Both the position numbers and the translations under genes were made by a program. From Flavobacteriales bacterium UBA3376 (lineage in GTDB: Bacteria; Bacteroidota; Bacteroidia; Flavobacteriales; Weeksellaceae), in contig DEQC01000083.1 in the NCBI GenBank assembly GCA_002359055.1, positions 23,674 to 71,234 on the forward strand: 47,561 nucleotides of DNA, given 5' to 3'. The notes under the pieces are model-generated. The model made no database searches, was not told the origin of the DNA, and saw only the letters and a list, made by a program, of their open reading frames with translations. Within the stretch, counting starts at the first letter, position 1, and each line of letters begins with the position of its first letter. Shown piece after piece: positions 17,395 to 26,215 of this stretch.

Positions 17395-19258
17395 CCTAAC
17401 GTCTGAAGACATCGTTGAACAAAATATTGAACGATTAAAAGAAATCTTTCCTACTGCATTTGCAGAAGGTAAATTGGTGGTAGAAGAATTACAGGCTTTG
17501 GTGGGTGAATACATCGAAGAAAATAAAGAATTCTACCAAATGACTTGGGCAGGTAAAACCGAAGCAAAAAAAGAAGCCAACAAAGTATCTACAGGAACAT
17601 TACGCCCAAATAAAGCGGATAGTAAAGATTGGGACACCACAGGAAATATATTCATTGAAGGAGATAATTTAGAAGTGCTGAAATTGTTGCAAAAAACCTA
17701 TAGCAACAAAATCAAAATGATCTATATCGATCCACCTTACAATACAGGTAAAGATTTTGTGTACAAAGACAACTACAAAGACAACTTAACCAATTATTTA
17801 GAACTTACAGGGCAAACGGATGGGGATGGCAAAAAACTATCTACCAACACGGATAGTGATGGGCGTTACCACAGTAATTGGCTGAATATGATGTACCCAC
17901 GTTTAAAATTAGCTCGTAATTTATTGACAGACGATGGCGTCATTTTTATTTCCATTGATGATCACGAACAAGCCAATCTAAAAAAGTTGTGTGATGAGAT
18001 TTTTGGTGAAGAGAATTTCCTTGCTGCTATAATTTGGAAGAAAAAAGGAGGCGCCCCTAATGACAAAACTATAGGGGCTATTCACGATTATAAATTATTA
18101 TATTCTAAAAATTTTAATTCTGTAAATCTATTTAAACGAGAAAGAACAGAAGATCAATTGAAAAGATATTCTAATCCTGATAATCATCCAAAAGGAAAAT
18201 GGGCAGCTGATAATTTAATGGCAAATGTTAAAGGTGGGCGTTTTGTTAGATCTTTAAATTTCCCTATAGTGAATCCTGATACAGGTGAAGAGCATTTTCC
18301 TGGGATTGACGGAAATTGGAGATATAACAGAGAAAAAATTGAGATGCTTATTCAAAACAATGAAATATATTTTGGAAAAGATGGTGATGGTAGACCAAAA
18401 TTAAAACGTTTCTTGAAAGATGTTTCTCAAGGAGTACCTTATCCTACCATTTGGGATTTCGTACCTCAAAATAATTCAGGTTCTAAAGAAATTAAGAAGA
18501 TTTTTGGTACTGTGAATTATTTTGAGACTCCTAAACCAACACTTTTAATTACTGAATTATTAAAATTAGGTTCTATAGAAGCTGACTTAATTCTTGATTT
18601 CTTCTCGGGTTCAGGAACTACAGCACACGCTGTAATGGCATTAAATGCTGAAGATGGAGGTAATAGAAAATGTATTTCGGTGCAACTACCTGAACCAACA
18701 GATGAAAAATCTGAAGCGTATAAAGCAGGTTATAAAACCATCGCAGAAATAACCAAAGAACGTATTCGTAGAGCAGGAGAATTAATCAAACAAGAAAATA
18801 AGGATAAAGAAAACATTGAAAAATTAGACGTTGGTTTCCGTGCGTTTAAATTAGATAGCTCCAATATTAGAGCTTGGGATACTTCTGTAGATCAATTCGA
18901 AGATCAATTAGATATGTTCTTAGAAAACAACGGAGATAGTATTAAAAGTGATCGTACCGAAGAAGATGTTTTGTTTGAGATTTTATTAAAATACGGTTTA
19001 GAGCTTACCTTACCCATACAAGAAAAACAGGTGAACCATTGTACCATTTACAATATAGGTTTTGGTGCGATGTACATTTGTTTGAACGATAAAATTACCG
19101 TTGAAGTTGCCAAAGCTATTGCAGAATGGCACAAAGATTCAGCAGATGACAAACCATCTGTAATTTTCAAAGATGCTGGTTTTGCTAACGATACAGACAA
19201 AACAAATACCGTACAAACCTTACGTCAAGCAGGAATTGAAAATGTAAAATCGATTTAG
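17378..19258 (+). CDS. Type III-like site-specific DNA adenine methyltransferase (Mod)
   Basis: 626 aa. N6-adenine methyltransferase of the beta class: catalytic DPPY in MIYIDPPYNTGKDF (118-121) comes before the AdoMet motif FFSGSGTT (408-415). Residues of about 215-400 between the motifs are the target recognition region, and their codons look more AT-rich than the flanks, as expected if this segment is exchanged between alleles. It methylates one strand of a short asymmetric site and would protect host DNA from the Res protein encoded at 21181. It overlaps DUF4391 by 17 nt and is 2 nt from the ATPase gene. Confidence 0.92.
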   Translation: MEKINNLTSEDIVEQNIERLKEIFPTAFAEGKLVVEELQALVGEYIEENKEFYQMTWAGKTEAKKEANKVSTGTLRPNKADSKDWDTTGNIFIEGDNLEVLKLLQKTYSNKIKMIYIDPPYNTGKDFVYKDNYKDNLTNYLELTGQTDGDGKKLSTNTDSDGRYHSNWLNMMYPRLKLARNLLTDDGVIFISIDDHEQANLKKLCDEIFGEENFLAAIIWKKKGGAPNDKTIGAIHDYKLLYSKNFNSVNLFKRERTEDQLKRYSNPDNHPKGKWAADNLMANVKGGRFVRSLNFPIVNPDTGEEHFPGIDGNWRYNREKIEMLIQNNEIYFGKDGDGRPKLKRFLKDVSQGVPYPTIWDFVPQNNSGSKEIKKIFGTVNYFETPKPTLLITELLKLGSIEADLILDFFSGSGTTAHAVMALNAEDGGNRKCISVQLPEPTDEKSEAYKAGYKTIAEITKERIRRAGELIKQENKDKENIEKLDVGFRAFKLDSSNIRAWDTSVDQFEDQLDMFLENNGDSIKSDRTEEDVLFEILLKYGLELTLPIQEKQVNHCTIYNIGFGAMYICLNDKITVEVAKAIAEWHKDSADDKPSVIFKDAGFANDTDKTNTVQTLRQAGIENVKSI

Positions 19259-19260
19259 GT

Positions 19261-21177
19261 ATGGAATCCTTAAAAGAATTGATAGCTCAATTAAACGCCA
19301 CGGACGAATGTAGCCGTATTGAAGCCAAAAAAGCTTCCGAAATTGGCAAATCGATTATGGAAACGGTTTGTGCATTTGCCAACGAACCTAATTTAGGAGG
19401 TGGTTATATAGTATTGGGGGTAGAAAAAGAAGATAATTCAAACAGTCTATTCCCTGAATATATTGTATCGGGCATTCCAACAGAATCCTTAGATAGGATA
19501 CAAACAGATTTAGCAACTCAGTGTTCGAGTATGTTTAATAAACCGATACGTCCTAACATTAAAGTGGAGACGATTAATGACAGAAACGCTATTATTGTTT
19601 TCGTTGAAGAATTAGCCGAAGACCAAAAGCCTTTGTATATTAAAAACAAAGGTTTGCCACAAGGTGCATACCGCAGAATTGGTGCCGCTGATTTGAAAGG
19701 AACTGAAGATGATTTAAGCATTTACTACAACTATACGGAGACCTTTGATAATTCGATAGTTAAAGATGCTGAATTGGAAGACCTTTCAGAAGAAAGCATT
19801 GAATTGTATCGAAAATACAGAGCTTCGGTAAATGCTGATGCAGAAGAATTGCAATATTCAGACATTGAATTATTAAGATCTATCAATGCGATAAAGAAAA
19901 AGAAAGATGAAATGTTAGTCACCTATACAGGTTTACTAACTTTTGGTACTAAAATGGCTTTGCGCCGAATCCTTCCGATGGTTCGTGTTGACTATATACG
20001 TGTATCAACCAATGATTGGGTGGAAGATGCAGATAATAGATTCAGTTCTACTTTAGATATGAGAGGCTCTTTGTTAGAATTAGTACAAAGAATTATTCAT
20101 ACCATTAGTGATGATCTGCCAAAGGGTTTTGAACTAACTGATGAAAATATTCAAGCCAAAAATATGGGACTTCCTTTAAGAGTCTTACGTGAGGCAGTTG
20201 TAAATGCATTGATACACAGATCTTATAGAGAAAACTCCCCGATTCAGATTATTAGATACCCCAATCGAATTGAAATAATGAACCCAGGATTCTCATTAAA
20301 AACTGAAGAACAATTAGGGGAACCAGGCTCGATCAACCGAAATCCACATATTTCTGCCATATTTCACGAAACTAACTTGGCAGAAACCAAAGGTTCAGGA
20401 ATTAGGACAATGAGAAGGTTAATGGAAAATGTGTCAATGATGCCTCCAACCTTCGAGAGCGATCGTGAAAATAATCGTTTTACGGTTCGACTTTTACTTC
20501 ACCATCTACTAAATGAGAACGACTTAAATTGGTTGAAGATATTTGATGAATATAAATTGTCAGATAACCAAAAAAGAATATTGGTTTTTATTCGTGAAGT
20601 TGGAGCAGTTGATAATTCATCAGCACGTCAGATTAATGGAGCAGAATCAAATATTACAAATTTAGATTTAAGAAAATTAAGAGAAATAGGTTTGCTTGAG
20701 CAAATCAATAAAAACAGGCATGCGTATTATCTACCGAGTTCCTTATTAAAGGCAACCTATCAACCAGCTGCTGAAGATACTCTAGTTGGTAATAGACCTA
20801 ATGCACTACCTACTAACCTTAGTACACTACCTACTAACCTTAGTGCACTACCTTTTGATCTTAGTGCACTACCTTTTGATCTTAGTGCACTACCTGAAGA
20901 TAGTTTGGGTAAATTATCTAATTTAATGGACCAGATAAATAATTTGCCAAAACGGATAAATGATAAATCGTTAATATCAGAATTAATTCTTCAATTATGT
21001 GAAATACACACATTTAAGTTAAATGAATTAGCACTTATAATTGGTCGATCTGATAAATATATATTAAGGGAATTTATAAAACCATTATTAAACGAAAAGA
21101 AAATAAGCTACAAGTATCCCGATATGATCAATCACCCAGATCAGGCATATTTAACTACTAACAAACTGAATGATTAA
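19261..21177 (+). CDS. AlbA/Schlafen-like ATP-binding protein of the defence island
   Basis: 638 aa. Residues of about 10-125 (RIEAKKASEIGKSIMETVCA, GGGYIVLGVE, QGAYRRIGAADL) form the AlbA_2/Schlafen-like DNA-binding domain. A GHKL-type ATPase segment follows (LREAVVNALIHRSY, NRIEIMNPG, GSGIRTMRR), then winged-helix DNA-binding parts. It is the COG2865 type, often called a transcriptional regulator but recurrent inside restriction islands. A low-complexity linker of heptads (ALPTNLS, ALPFDLS) at about 515-545 separates it from a C-terminal helical domain. It lies 2 nt after mod and 3 nt before res, so is probably a core subunit. Confidence 0.85.
   Translation: MESLKELIAQLNATDECSRIEAKKASEIGKSIMETVCAFANEPNLGGGYIVLGVEKEDNSNSLFPEYIVSGIPTESLDRIQTDLATQCSSMFNKPIRPNIKVETINDRNAIIVFVEELAEDQKPLYIKNKGLPQGAYRRIGAADLKGTEDDLSIYYNYTETFDNSIVKDAELEDLSEESIELYRKYRASVNADAEELQYSDIELLRSINAIKKKKDEMLVTYTGLLTFGTKMALRRILPMVRVDYIRVSTNDWVEDADNRFSSTLDMRGSLLELVQRIIHTISDDLPKGFELTDENIQAKNMGLPLRVLREAVVNALIHRSYRENSPIQIIRYPNRIEIMNPGFSLKTEEQLGEPGSINRNPHISAIFHETNLAETKGSGIRTMRRLMENVSMMPPTFESDRENNRFTVRLLLHHLLNENDLNWLKIFDEYKLSDNQKRILVFIREVGAVDNSSARQINGAESNITNLDLRKLREIGLLEQINKNRHAYYLPSSLLKATYQPAAEDTLVGNRPNALPTNLSTLPTNLSALPFDLSALPFDLSALPEDSLGKLSNLMDQINNLPKRINDKSLISELILQLCEIHTFKLNELALIIGRSDKYILREFIKPLLNEKKISYKYPDMINHPDQAYLTTNKLND
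20803..20886 (+). repeat. In-frame 21-bp tandem repeat (four full units)
   Basis: Units start at 20803, 20824, 20845 and 20866. The first two share ACTACCTACTAACCTTAGT, the last two are identical (GCACTACCTTTTGATCTTAG plus T), and a partial fifth copy begins at 20887. Each encodes a heptad xLPxxLS, so copy-number change would keep the frame. Confidence 0.9.
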
Positions 21178-21180
21178 ACG

Positions 21181-24100
21181 ATGGCAATGAAAATACAATT
21201 TGAGGATAATTTAAAATATCAACAAGATGCCGTAGATGCTGTTGTTGATGTTTTCAAGGGACAAGAAAAATTACAATCAAACTTTACAGTTTTAGCGCCA
21301 ACTGACCAATCCATTGGTTATGAGGCAGACTTAGGTTATGCTAACAGGTTTAATTTGTTTGATAGACAATTGGTAGACAATACGCAAGAAATACAATTAA
21401 GAAATGGTTTGAGATTATCTAAACCACAGGAGATTGATAGAAAAAATCTGCAATATACCATAGAAATGGAAACCGGTACGGGGAAGACTTATGTGTTCAC
21501 CAAGTCGATTTTTGAATTGAATAAGCGTTACGGTTTCAAAAAGTTTATCATTGTAGTTCCTTCAGTTTCTATACGTGAAGGAATCAATAAATCCTTAGAA
21601 TTAACGGATGAACATTTTAAAAGTTTATATGATAATGTTCCTTATAAACATTTTATATACGATAGTTCTAATTTGAGTCAAGTCCGTGATTTTGCTACGT
21701 CTGATCAAATCAGAATAATGATCATCAACATTCAAGCATTTGCTCGGGATTTAAATTCAAAAAGTAAAGCAAGACGTATCATTTTGGATTATAATGATCG
21801 CTTAGGCGCGGTTCCTATGAGTTTGATAAAAGAAACAAATCCGATAGTAATAGTTGATGAGCCACAAAGCACAATGAGTTCATCTTTGCAGAAAGAAGCT
21901 ATTCAAAATTTAAATCCATTGGCAGTTTATCGTTTTTCAGCCACTCACAAAGAGAAAATTAATCTTTTATACAAGTTTGACGCCATTGATGCATACAACG
22001 ATAATAAGGTGAAAAAGATTGAAGTAGCATCGATTACAACTCAAAACGAAGTAAGTGATGGCGCATTTGTTCAATGTATGGGCGTGTCTAACAAAAATGG
22101 CCTAAAAGCAAAATTAATTTTAGACATCAAAGGTCGTAATGGCAAAGTGTCACGAAAGTCTAAGGATGTCAAATTTGGTGATGATTTGTATGAAATCACC
22201 AAACTGGAACAGTATTTTGGATATATTATCAATGAAATAAATATCGAATATGAATACGTTCAATTTACCAATGGTAAATTGATTAAAACAGGAGAGATTG
22301 TTGGCGGTGTAAACGACCGAGAAATCAAACGAAAGCTGATTGCTAAAACCATCGAAGAACATTTGGATAAAGAGGTGCAGTTAAACCCCAAAGGAATCAA
22401 AGTGTTGAGTTTGTTTTTCATCGATAAAGTTGAAAAATACCGTCAATACGATGAAGAAGGAAATCATTTCAATGGTGATTATGCTGAAATTTTTGAACAA
22501 GAATACAATCGTATCATTCAATTGCCAAAATATAAATCTTTATTTGATGAGATTATAGATATCAATACGAATGTTTCTGAAGTACATAAGGGATACTTTT
22601 CAAGCGATAAGAAGGGAAAAAAATCAAACTCGAAAGATAAGTTTGAATTTTTTAGAGACACTTCAGGCTCAATAAAAGCTGATGAGGATACTTACAAATT
22701 GATAATGAAAGACAAAGAACGTTTGTTGAGTTTTAGCACACCGGTTCGTTTTATATTTTCACATTCGGCATTAAAAGAAGGTTGGGACAATCCGAATGTT
22801 TTCCAGATTTGTTTATTGAAAGAAATGGGGGCTTCAGATATCCGACGTCGTCAGGAAATAGGGAGAGGCTTACGCATTGCCGTTGATCAAACTGGTAACC
22901 GAATTTATGATGAAAATGTAAATATCCTAACTACAGTAGTCAATGAAAGTTTTGTAGATTTTGTGGAAGGCTACCAAAAAGAGCTGTCAGACGATACAGG
23001 AATTAAGTTTGGGTATTTATTAATCGAATCATTCAATACAATTTCAACAGGTACGGACGAATTCAATCAACCTATTTATTTTGGTCAAGAAGAATCAGAA
23101 AAGTTATTTAACCACTTTATTGAAAAAGAATATATCGATAGAAGAGGGAAAATTCAAGACAGCTTAAAATTAGCTGTAAAAGAAAACACTGTAGATCTAG
23201 GCCAAGAGTACGAAGAGTTAGTGAGTAAACAGATTATTAGTAGAATAAAAGAGGTTGCGGGAAGCTTAGATATCAAAAACAACGAGGAGAAAGTACACGT
23301 AAAGCTAAACAAGCAAGTGTATTTATCAGAAGACTTTAAAGCACTTTGGGACTCAATCAAATATAAAACTATTTATAAAGTAGATTTTGATTCAGATGAA
23401 TTGATCGAGAAATGTATTGATTCACTGAATTACAATATTATGAATGAAAAAGCCAAAGTAGAACATACCATTGCTACTTTATCAGTAAATAAATCTGGAG
23501 TGAAAGCTGAAGGTGAAATTAAAAAATATGTAGAGCATCTTGAAACTGAGGTAAACCATCTACCAGATATTATTACGTACCTTCAAAATGAAACAGATTT
23601 AACCCGAAAATCATTAGTGAGAATATTAAAAGGCTTAGAACCAAGAGTTTTAAATTATTTTAAAATTAATCCTCAAGCCTTTATAGAGCGGTGTATTGAT
23701 GTCATTAATCTTCAAAAACGTTTGTTTATAGTTGATGGAATCAAATACGAGAAAATAGGTGAAGGAGCGTACTATGATCAAAAATTGATGGAAGATGAAG
23801 ATTTGGTGGGGTATTTAAGTAAATACTTGGTCGAATCGACAAAATCAGTGTTCCAACAAACTTTATGTGATTCTCAAGTCGAAGTGAACTTAGCGAAGGA
23901 ATTTGAAATGAGTGATAACATTTCTCTATATACAAAATTGCCAGGTTGGTTCAAAGTGCCCACACCTTTAGGAACTTATAATCCCGATTGGGCAATTATG
24001 TACAATAAAGGTAATGAGGATAAATTGTACTTCGTAACAGAATCAAAAGGAGAATTGTTCACTGATTTAGAATTAAGACCGGTTGAGCAAGGGAAAATTA

Positions 24101-24192
24101 ATTGTGGGAAAGCACATTTTAAGAGTATAGGTGCTAGGATGATTGTAGCTACAAAAATTGAAGACATACAAAATAAAATAAATTCGATTTAA
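21181..24192 (+). CDS. Type III restriction enzyme-like helicase-nuclease (Res)
   Basis: 1003 aa. SF2 helicase with Walker A METGTGKT (96-103), DEPQ (226-229), YRFSATHK, and motifs SALKEGWDNPNVFQI and RRRQEIGRGLRI. The C-terminus has a PD-(D/E)xK nuclease: NPDWAI (Asp936) and VTESKG (Glu954, Lys956). Together with the Mod protein it should form a type III-like restriction complex that translocates or diffuses on DNA and cuts near unmethylated sites. It is the last gene of the island; 24193-24395 downstream holds nothing recognised. Confidence 0.92.
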   Translation: MAMKIQFEDNLKYQQDAVDAVVDVFKGQEKLQSNFTVLAPTDQSIGYEADLGYANRFNLFDRQLVDNTQEIQLRNGLRLSKPQEIDRKNLQYTIEMETGTGKTYVFTKSIFELNKRYGFKKFIIVVPSVSIREGINKSLELTDEHFKSLYDNVPYKHFIYDSSNLSQVRDFATSDQIRIMIINIQAFARDLNSKSKARRIILDYNDRLGAVPMSLIKETNPIVIVDEPQSTMSSSLQKEAIQNLNPLAVYRFSATHKEKINLLYKFDAIDAYNDNKVKKIEVASITTQNEVSDGAFVQCMGVSNKNGLKAKLILDIKGRNGKVSRKSKDVKFGDDLYEITKLEQYFGYIINEINIEYEYVQFTNGKLIKTGEIVGGVNDREIKRKLIAKTIEEHLDKEVQLNPKGIKVLSLFFIDKVEKYRQYDEEGNHFNGDYAEIFEQEYNRIIQLPKYKSLFDEIIDINTNVSEVHKGYFSSDKKGKKSNSKDKFEFFRDTSGSIKADEDTYKLIMKDKERLLSFSTPVRFIFSHSALKEGWDNPNVFQICLLKEMGASDIRRRQEIGRGLRIAVDQTGNRIYDENVNILTTVVNESFVDFVEGYQKELSDDTGIKFGYLLIESFNTISTGTDEFNQPIYFGQEESEKLFNHFIEKEYIDRRGKIQDSLKLAVKENTVDLGQEYEELVSKQIISRIKEVAGSLDIKNNEEKVHVKLNKQVYLSEDFKALWDSIKYKTIYKVDFDSDELIEKCIDSLNYNIMNEKAKVEHTIATLSVNKSGVKAEGEIKKYVEHLETEVNHLPDIITYLQNETDLTRKSLVRILKGLEPRVLNYFKINPQAFIERCIDVINLQKRLFIVDGIKYEKIGEGAYYDQKLMEDEDLVGYLSKYLVESTKSVFQQTLCDSQVEVNLAKEFEMSDNISLYTKLPGWFKVPTPLGTYNPDWAIMYNKGNEDKLYFVTESKGELFTDLELRPVEQGKINCGKAHFKSIGARMIVATKIEDIQNKINSI

Positions 24193-24395
24193 AGATTTTA
24201 AATTAGTGATTTTGCCAGTAATTACCATCATAAAAACGTGTTAGTGGTTTTGTTCTTATGCTAAAATAGCAGAAGTTCGAAAGGATTTAGATAGCAGAAT
24301 TCAATCAAATTTGAATACATTTTAAATGCAGTAAATTATAGAATTTTATGGCTTAATATTCAATTAATATCAAATTCCCATTTGTTCTATAGATT

Positions 24396-24413
24396 CATTG
24401 ACCTATGTCAATG
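24396..24413. promoter_or_regulatory. Dyad operator candidate upstream of the nitroreductase
   Basis: Perfect 7-bp inverted repeat CATTGAC-CTAT-GTCAATG. Its right end is 20 nt before the -7 box at 24434, i.e. at the position of the -33 element, where a bound repressor or activator would control the promoter. The cognate regulator is not in the window. Confidence 0.55.
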
Positions 24414-24433
24414 TATGAATATTTAAGTATGCT

Positions 24434-24441
24434 TATTTTTG
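24434..24441 (+). promoter_or_regulatory. Bacteroidota-type -7 box of the nitroreductase gene
   Basis: TATTTTTG followed by C is a perfect TAnnTTTG match, 38 nt before ATG 24480. Confidence 0.6.
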
Positions 24442-24479
24442 CAATTGAAGAAAATTAATTTTGAAAATAAAGAGTTAAG

Positions 24480-25079
24480 ATGAGTTTTATAGAAATTGCA
24501 AAGAGTAGATACACGACTAAATTGTATGATTCGAACGGTAAAATTTCTGATGAAGACATTGAGCAATTAAAGGAAATTATTAGATTAAGTCCTTCATCAA
24601 TCAACAGTCAGCCATGGAAATTTACTTTTGTGGGCGAAGGTGAGATGAAGAAAAAGTTAGCTGATTTTGCTTTTTGGAACAAGGATAAAATCAATGCAGC
24701 AAGTCATTTGGTAGTTTTCAGTGTGATCGATGATATATCGTTGTTCAAAGCTCAAATCAATGAACATTTAGGCGAGGGTGCAATCAAATATTTTGAAGAA
24801 TTCTTAGAACCTAAAGGAGAAGCCGAAATTAAAGCTTGGATGAGACATCAGGTTTATTTATCCTTAGGATTCTTTTTATCGGCTTGTGCGAGCATGGGCA
24901 TCGACAGCACGCCTATGGAAGGTATAGAAAATGACAAATACGACGAAGTACTTGGATATGATGGCTACAAATCATTGTTTGCAGTGTCGATAGGTTACAG
25001 GAGTCCAGAGGACAAAAACCAACCATCGAACAATCCTAAATTCCGTTTACCAAAAGAAGAAGTAGTTCAAGCGATTTAA
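24480..25079 (+). CDS. NAD(P)H-dependent nitroreductase family flavoprotein (NfsB-like)
   Basis: 199 aa, the usual length. FMN-binding features: RYTTKLYD (10-17) and SPSSINSQPWKF (37-48), plus SIGYRSPEDK near the C-terminus. The family reduces nitro compounds, quinones or flavins with NAD(P)H as a homodimer; the physiological substrate is not evident. It is a single-gene unit with its own promoter and dyad operator upstream and an intrinsic terminator 29 nt downstream. Confidence 0.9.
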   Translation: MSFIEIAKSRYTTKLYDSNGKISDEDIEQLKEIIRLSPSSINSQPWKFTFVGEGEMKKKLADFAFWNKDKINAASHLVVFSVIDDISLFKAQINEHLGEGAIKYFEEFLEPKGEAEIKAWMRHQVYLSLGFFLSACASMGIDSTPMEGIENDKYDEVLGYDGYKSLFAVSIGYRSPEDKNQPSNNPKFRLPKEEVVQAI

Positions 25080-25108
25080 GTTTTTATTTATAAATCAAGT
25101 TCATACTC

Positions 25109-25143
25109 AAAAGTCCGTAAGCAAAAGCTCGACGGACTTTTTT
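25109..25143 (+). terminator. Intrinsic terminator after the nitroreductase
   Basis: 10-bp stem AAAAGTCCGT / ACGGACTTTT, with an inner AGC-AAAA-GCT hairpin and a run of T at 25138-25143. Confidence 0.9.
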
Positions 25144-25216
25144 GTTTTTTGTATCGGTTTCAGCGATTTCTTCCAAATTTATATATTTCTACTATTGAAT
25201 TTGTTGTAGATGGTCA

Positions 25217-25252
25217 TTTAAAATTTAAATGTTAAATTAGTCTGCAATTATA
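25217..25252 (+). repeat. Recurrent intergenic element, copy A
   Basis: Contains the core TTAAATGTTAAATTAG (25225-25240) followed by TCTGCAATTATA, shared with copy C. It lies 98 nt before the ORF at 25350. Confidence 0.7.
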
Positions 25253-25293
25253 TAAAACGCAATTTGTGAAAAGAGTATATACAAAACTAAATG

Positions 25294-25318
25294 AGCTGTT
25301 TTGACAGCTATTTTTTTT
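25294..25318 (+). terminator. Short intrinsic terminator or attenuator
   Basis: 6-bp stem AGCTGT-TTTG-ACAGCT, then A and eight T. It lies between repeat copy A and the ORF at 25350, so transcripts starting at the element would be attenuated here. Confidence 0.6.
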
Positions 25319-25349
25319 AGTGGTAATATTAACAACGCAAGACTGAATT

Positions 25350-25655
25350 ATGAAAGAAATTGAATTAAAAAGTGAAATATTTTGGGTGAAAATTGTTGAC
25401 TTTCTTCAACAAAATTGGGCTTTAATTGAAATAATTGACTCAAAGATAATTGTATTTTTCATTCAAGATGCATCAATGGTTTTTGACAAAATGGAATTTA
25501 ATACTATTCAAGAGGCAGAAAATGGACTTTTAAAAAATGGTTTTAAATTATATCTTGACGAAAATGAAAATTTTCAAGATTTTATTGTTCCGCCAAAGAA
25601 ACCTTATGGAGAATCACTAAGACCTATTTATTCATCTGGACAATATTGGAAATAA
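25350..25655 (+). CDS. Hypothetical small acidic protein
   Basis: 101 aa, no signal peptide or membrane helix. The pattern of short strands (KIIVFFIQDASMVFDKMEF, GFKLYLDENENF) and the C-terminal RPIYSSGQYWK suggest a small cytosolic alpha/beta protein. I do not recognise it. It stands alone between an attenuator-like hairpin and a 560-nt non-coding stretch, in the same style as other single-gene accessory units in this window. Confidence 0.65.
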   Translation: MKEIELKSEIFWVKIVDFLQQNWALIEIIDSKIIVFFIQDASMVFDKMEFNTIQEAENGLLKNGFKLYLDENENFQDFIVPPKKPYGESLRPIYSSGQYWK

Positions 25656-25952
25656 TGAAAGGAGTTGACTTCTTTCAAACGGAAAATTCGAAATTGATTT
25701 ATAAAATGAAATAAAAACTACGCCCAATATCGGCTTAGCACAATAATAAGTTAAGTACTCCTTTTCATTCTATCAACTCATCCCTCAATTAAACCACCTG
25801 ATTTTAGACAACTGTGCAATAAGCCATTATCGCATTTTTTTGATCAAAAATAAATTTTTCAATTTTGAGTGATTTTTGACGTTTTTTTTGTCGAAAAATG
25901 ATTAGAAATTGATGAAAATGAGTAAAAAATCGATAAATCAGCTATTTTTTTA
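25656..25952. other. Non-coding stretch upstream of the tmm promoter
   Basis: No gene seen. AT-rich. A short segment CTACGCCCAATATCGGC (25718-25734) resembles the sequence following the PIN gene (CTACAACAAATATTGCC, 29194-29210), so it may be the remnant of a similar 3' boundary element. The remainder is unremarkable. Confidence 0.4.
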
Positions 25953-25960
25953 TATATTTG
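25953..25960 (+). promoter_or_regulatory. -7 box upstream of the tmm leader
   Basis: TATATTTG followed by C is a perfect TAnnTTTG match. It predicts transcription starting at about 25965-25968, i.e. exactly where the structured segment begins. A -33 TTTG is not obvious. Confidence 0.55.
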
Positions 25961-25967
25961 CGCCGGC

Positions 25968-26094
25968 TTGATGCGAAGAACATAATGATATTTCATTATT
26001 CCAACAGAAATGAAGCCATTTCTACAATAATGTTCACACTGCATATTTAAATTTCACCAAAATTTAAAGAACTGTTTTTCGCTTCATCAATAGC
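25968..26094 (+). ncRNA. Candidate structured 5' leader RNA of tmm
   Basis: Nested complementary segments: outer helix TTGATG-CGAA (25968-25977) with TTCG-CTT-CATCAA (26078-26090, 3-nt bulge). Inside are GAACAT (25978-25983) with ATGTTC (26030-26035), closing two hairpins AATGA/TCATT (25984-25997) and AGAAATG/CATTTCT (26006-26023). Then a 9-bp hairpin TTTAAATTT/AAATTTAAA lies at 26046-26068. Two further hairpins lie before the start codon: ATTGTTTT/AAAACAAT (26126-26145) and GTAAGTT/AACTTAC (26172-26190). It is not a riboswitch class I recognise. Confidence 0.4.
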
Positions 26095-26215
26095 TATAAA
26101 AACTCTCTATCTAAAAGTATTTCTTATTGTTTTATACAAAACAATTTTATCATAAAACCTTAGGATTAAATGTAAGTTCTAAAAACTTACGTATTTAAAT
26201 AATTAATTAAAAATC

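Noticed and set aside
20803..20900. CRISPR-like array
   Set aside because: The units are contiguous 21-bp repeats without spacers inside a coding frame. No CRISPR array or cas gene was seen anywhere in the window.
25291..25320. Nine-codon ORF MSCFDSYFF as a leader peptide
   Set aside because: It coincides exactly with the terminator hairpin and T run; no sign of regulatory codons.
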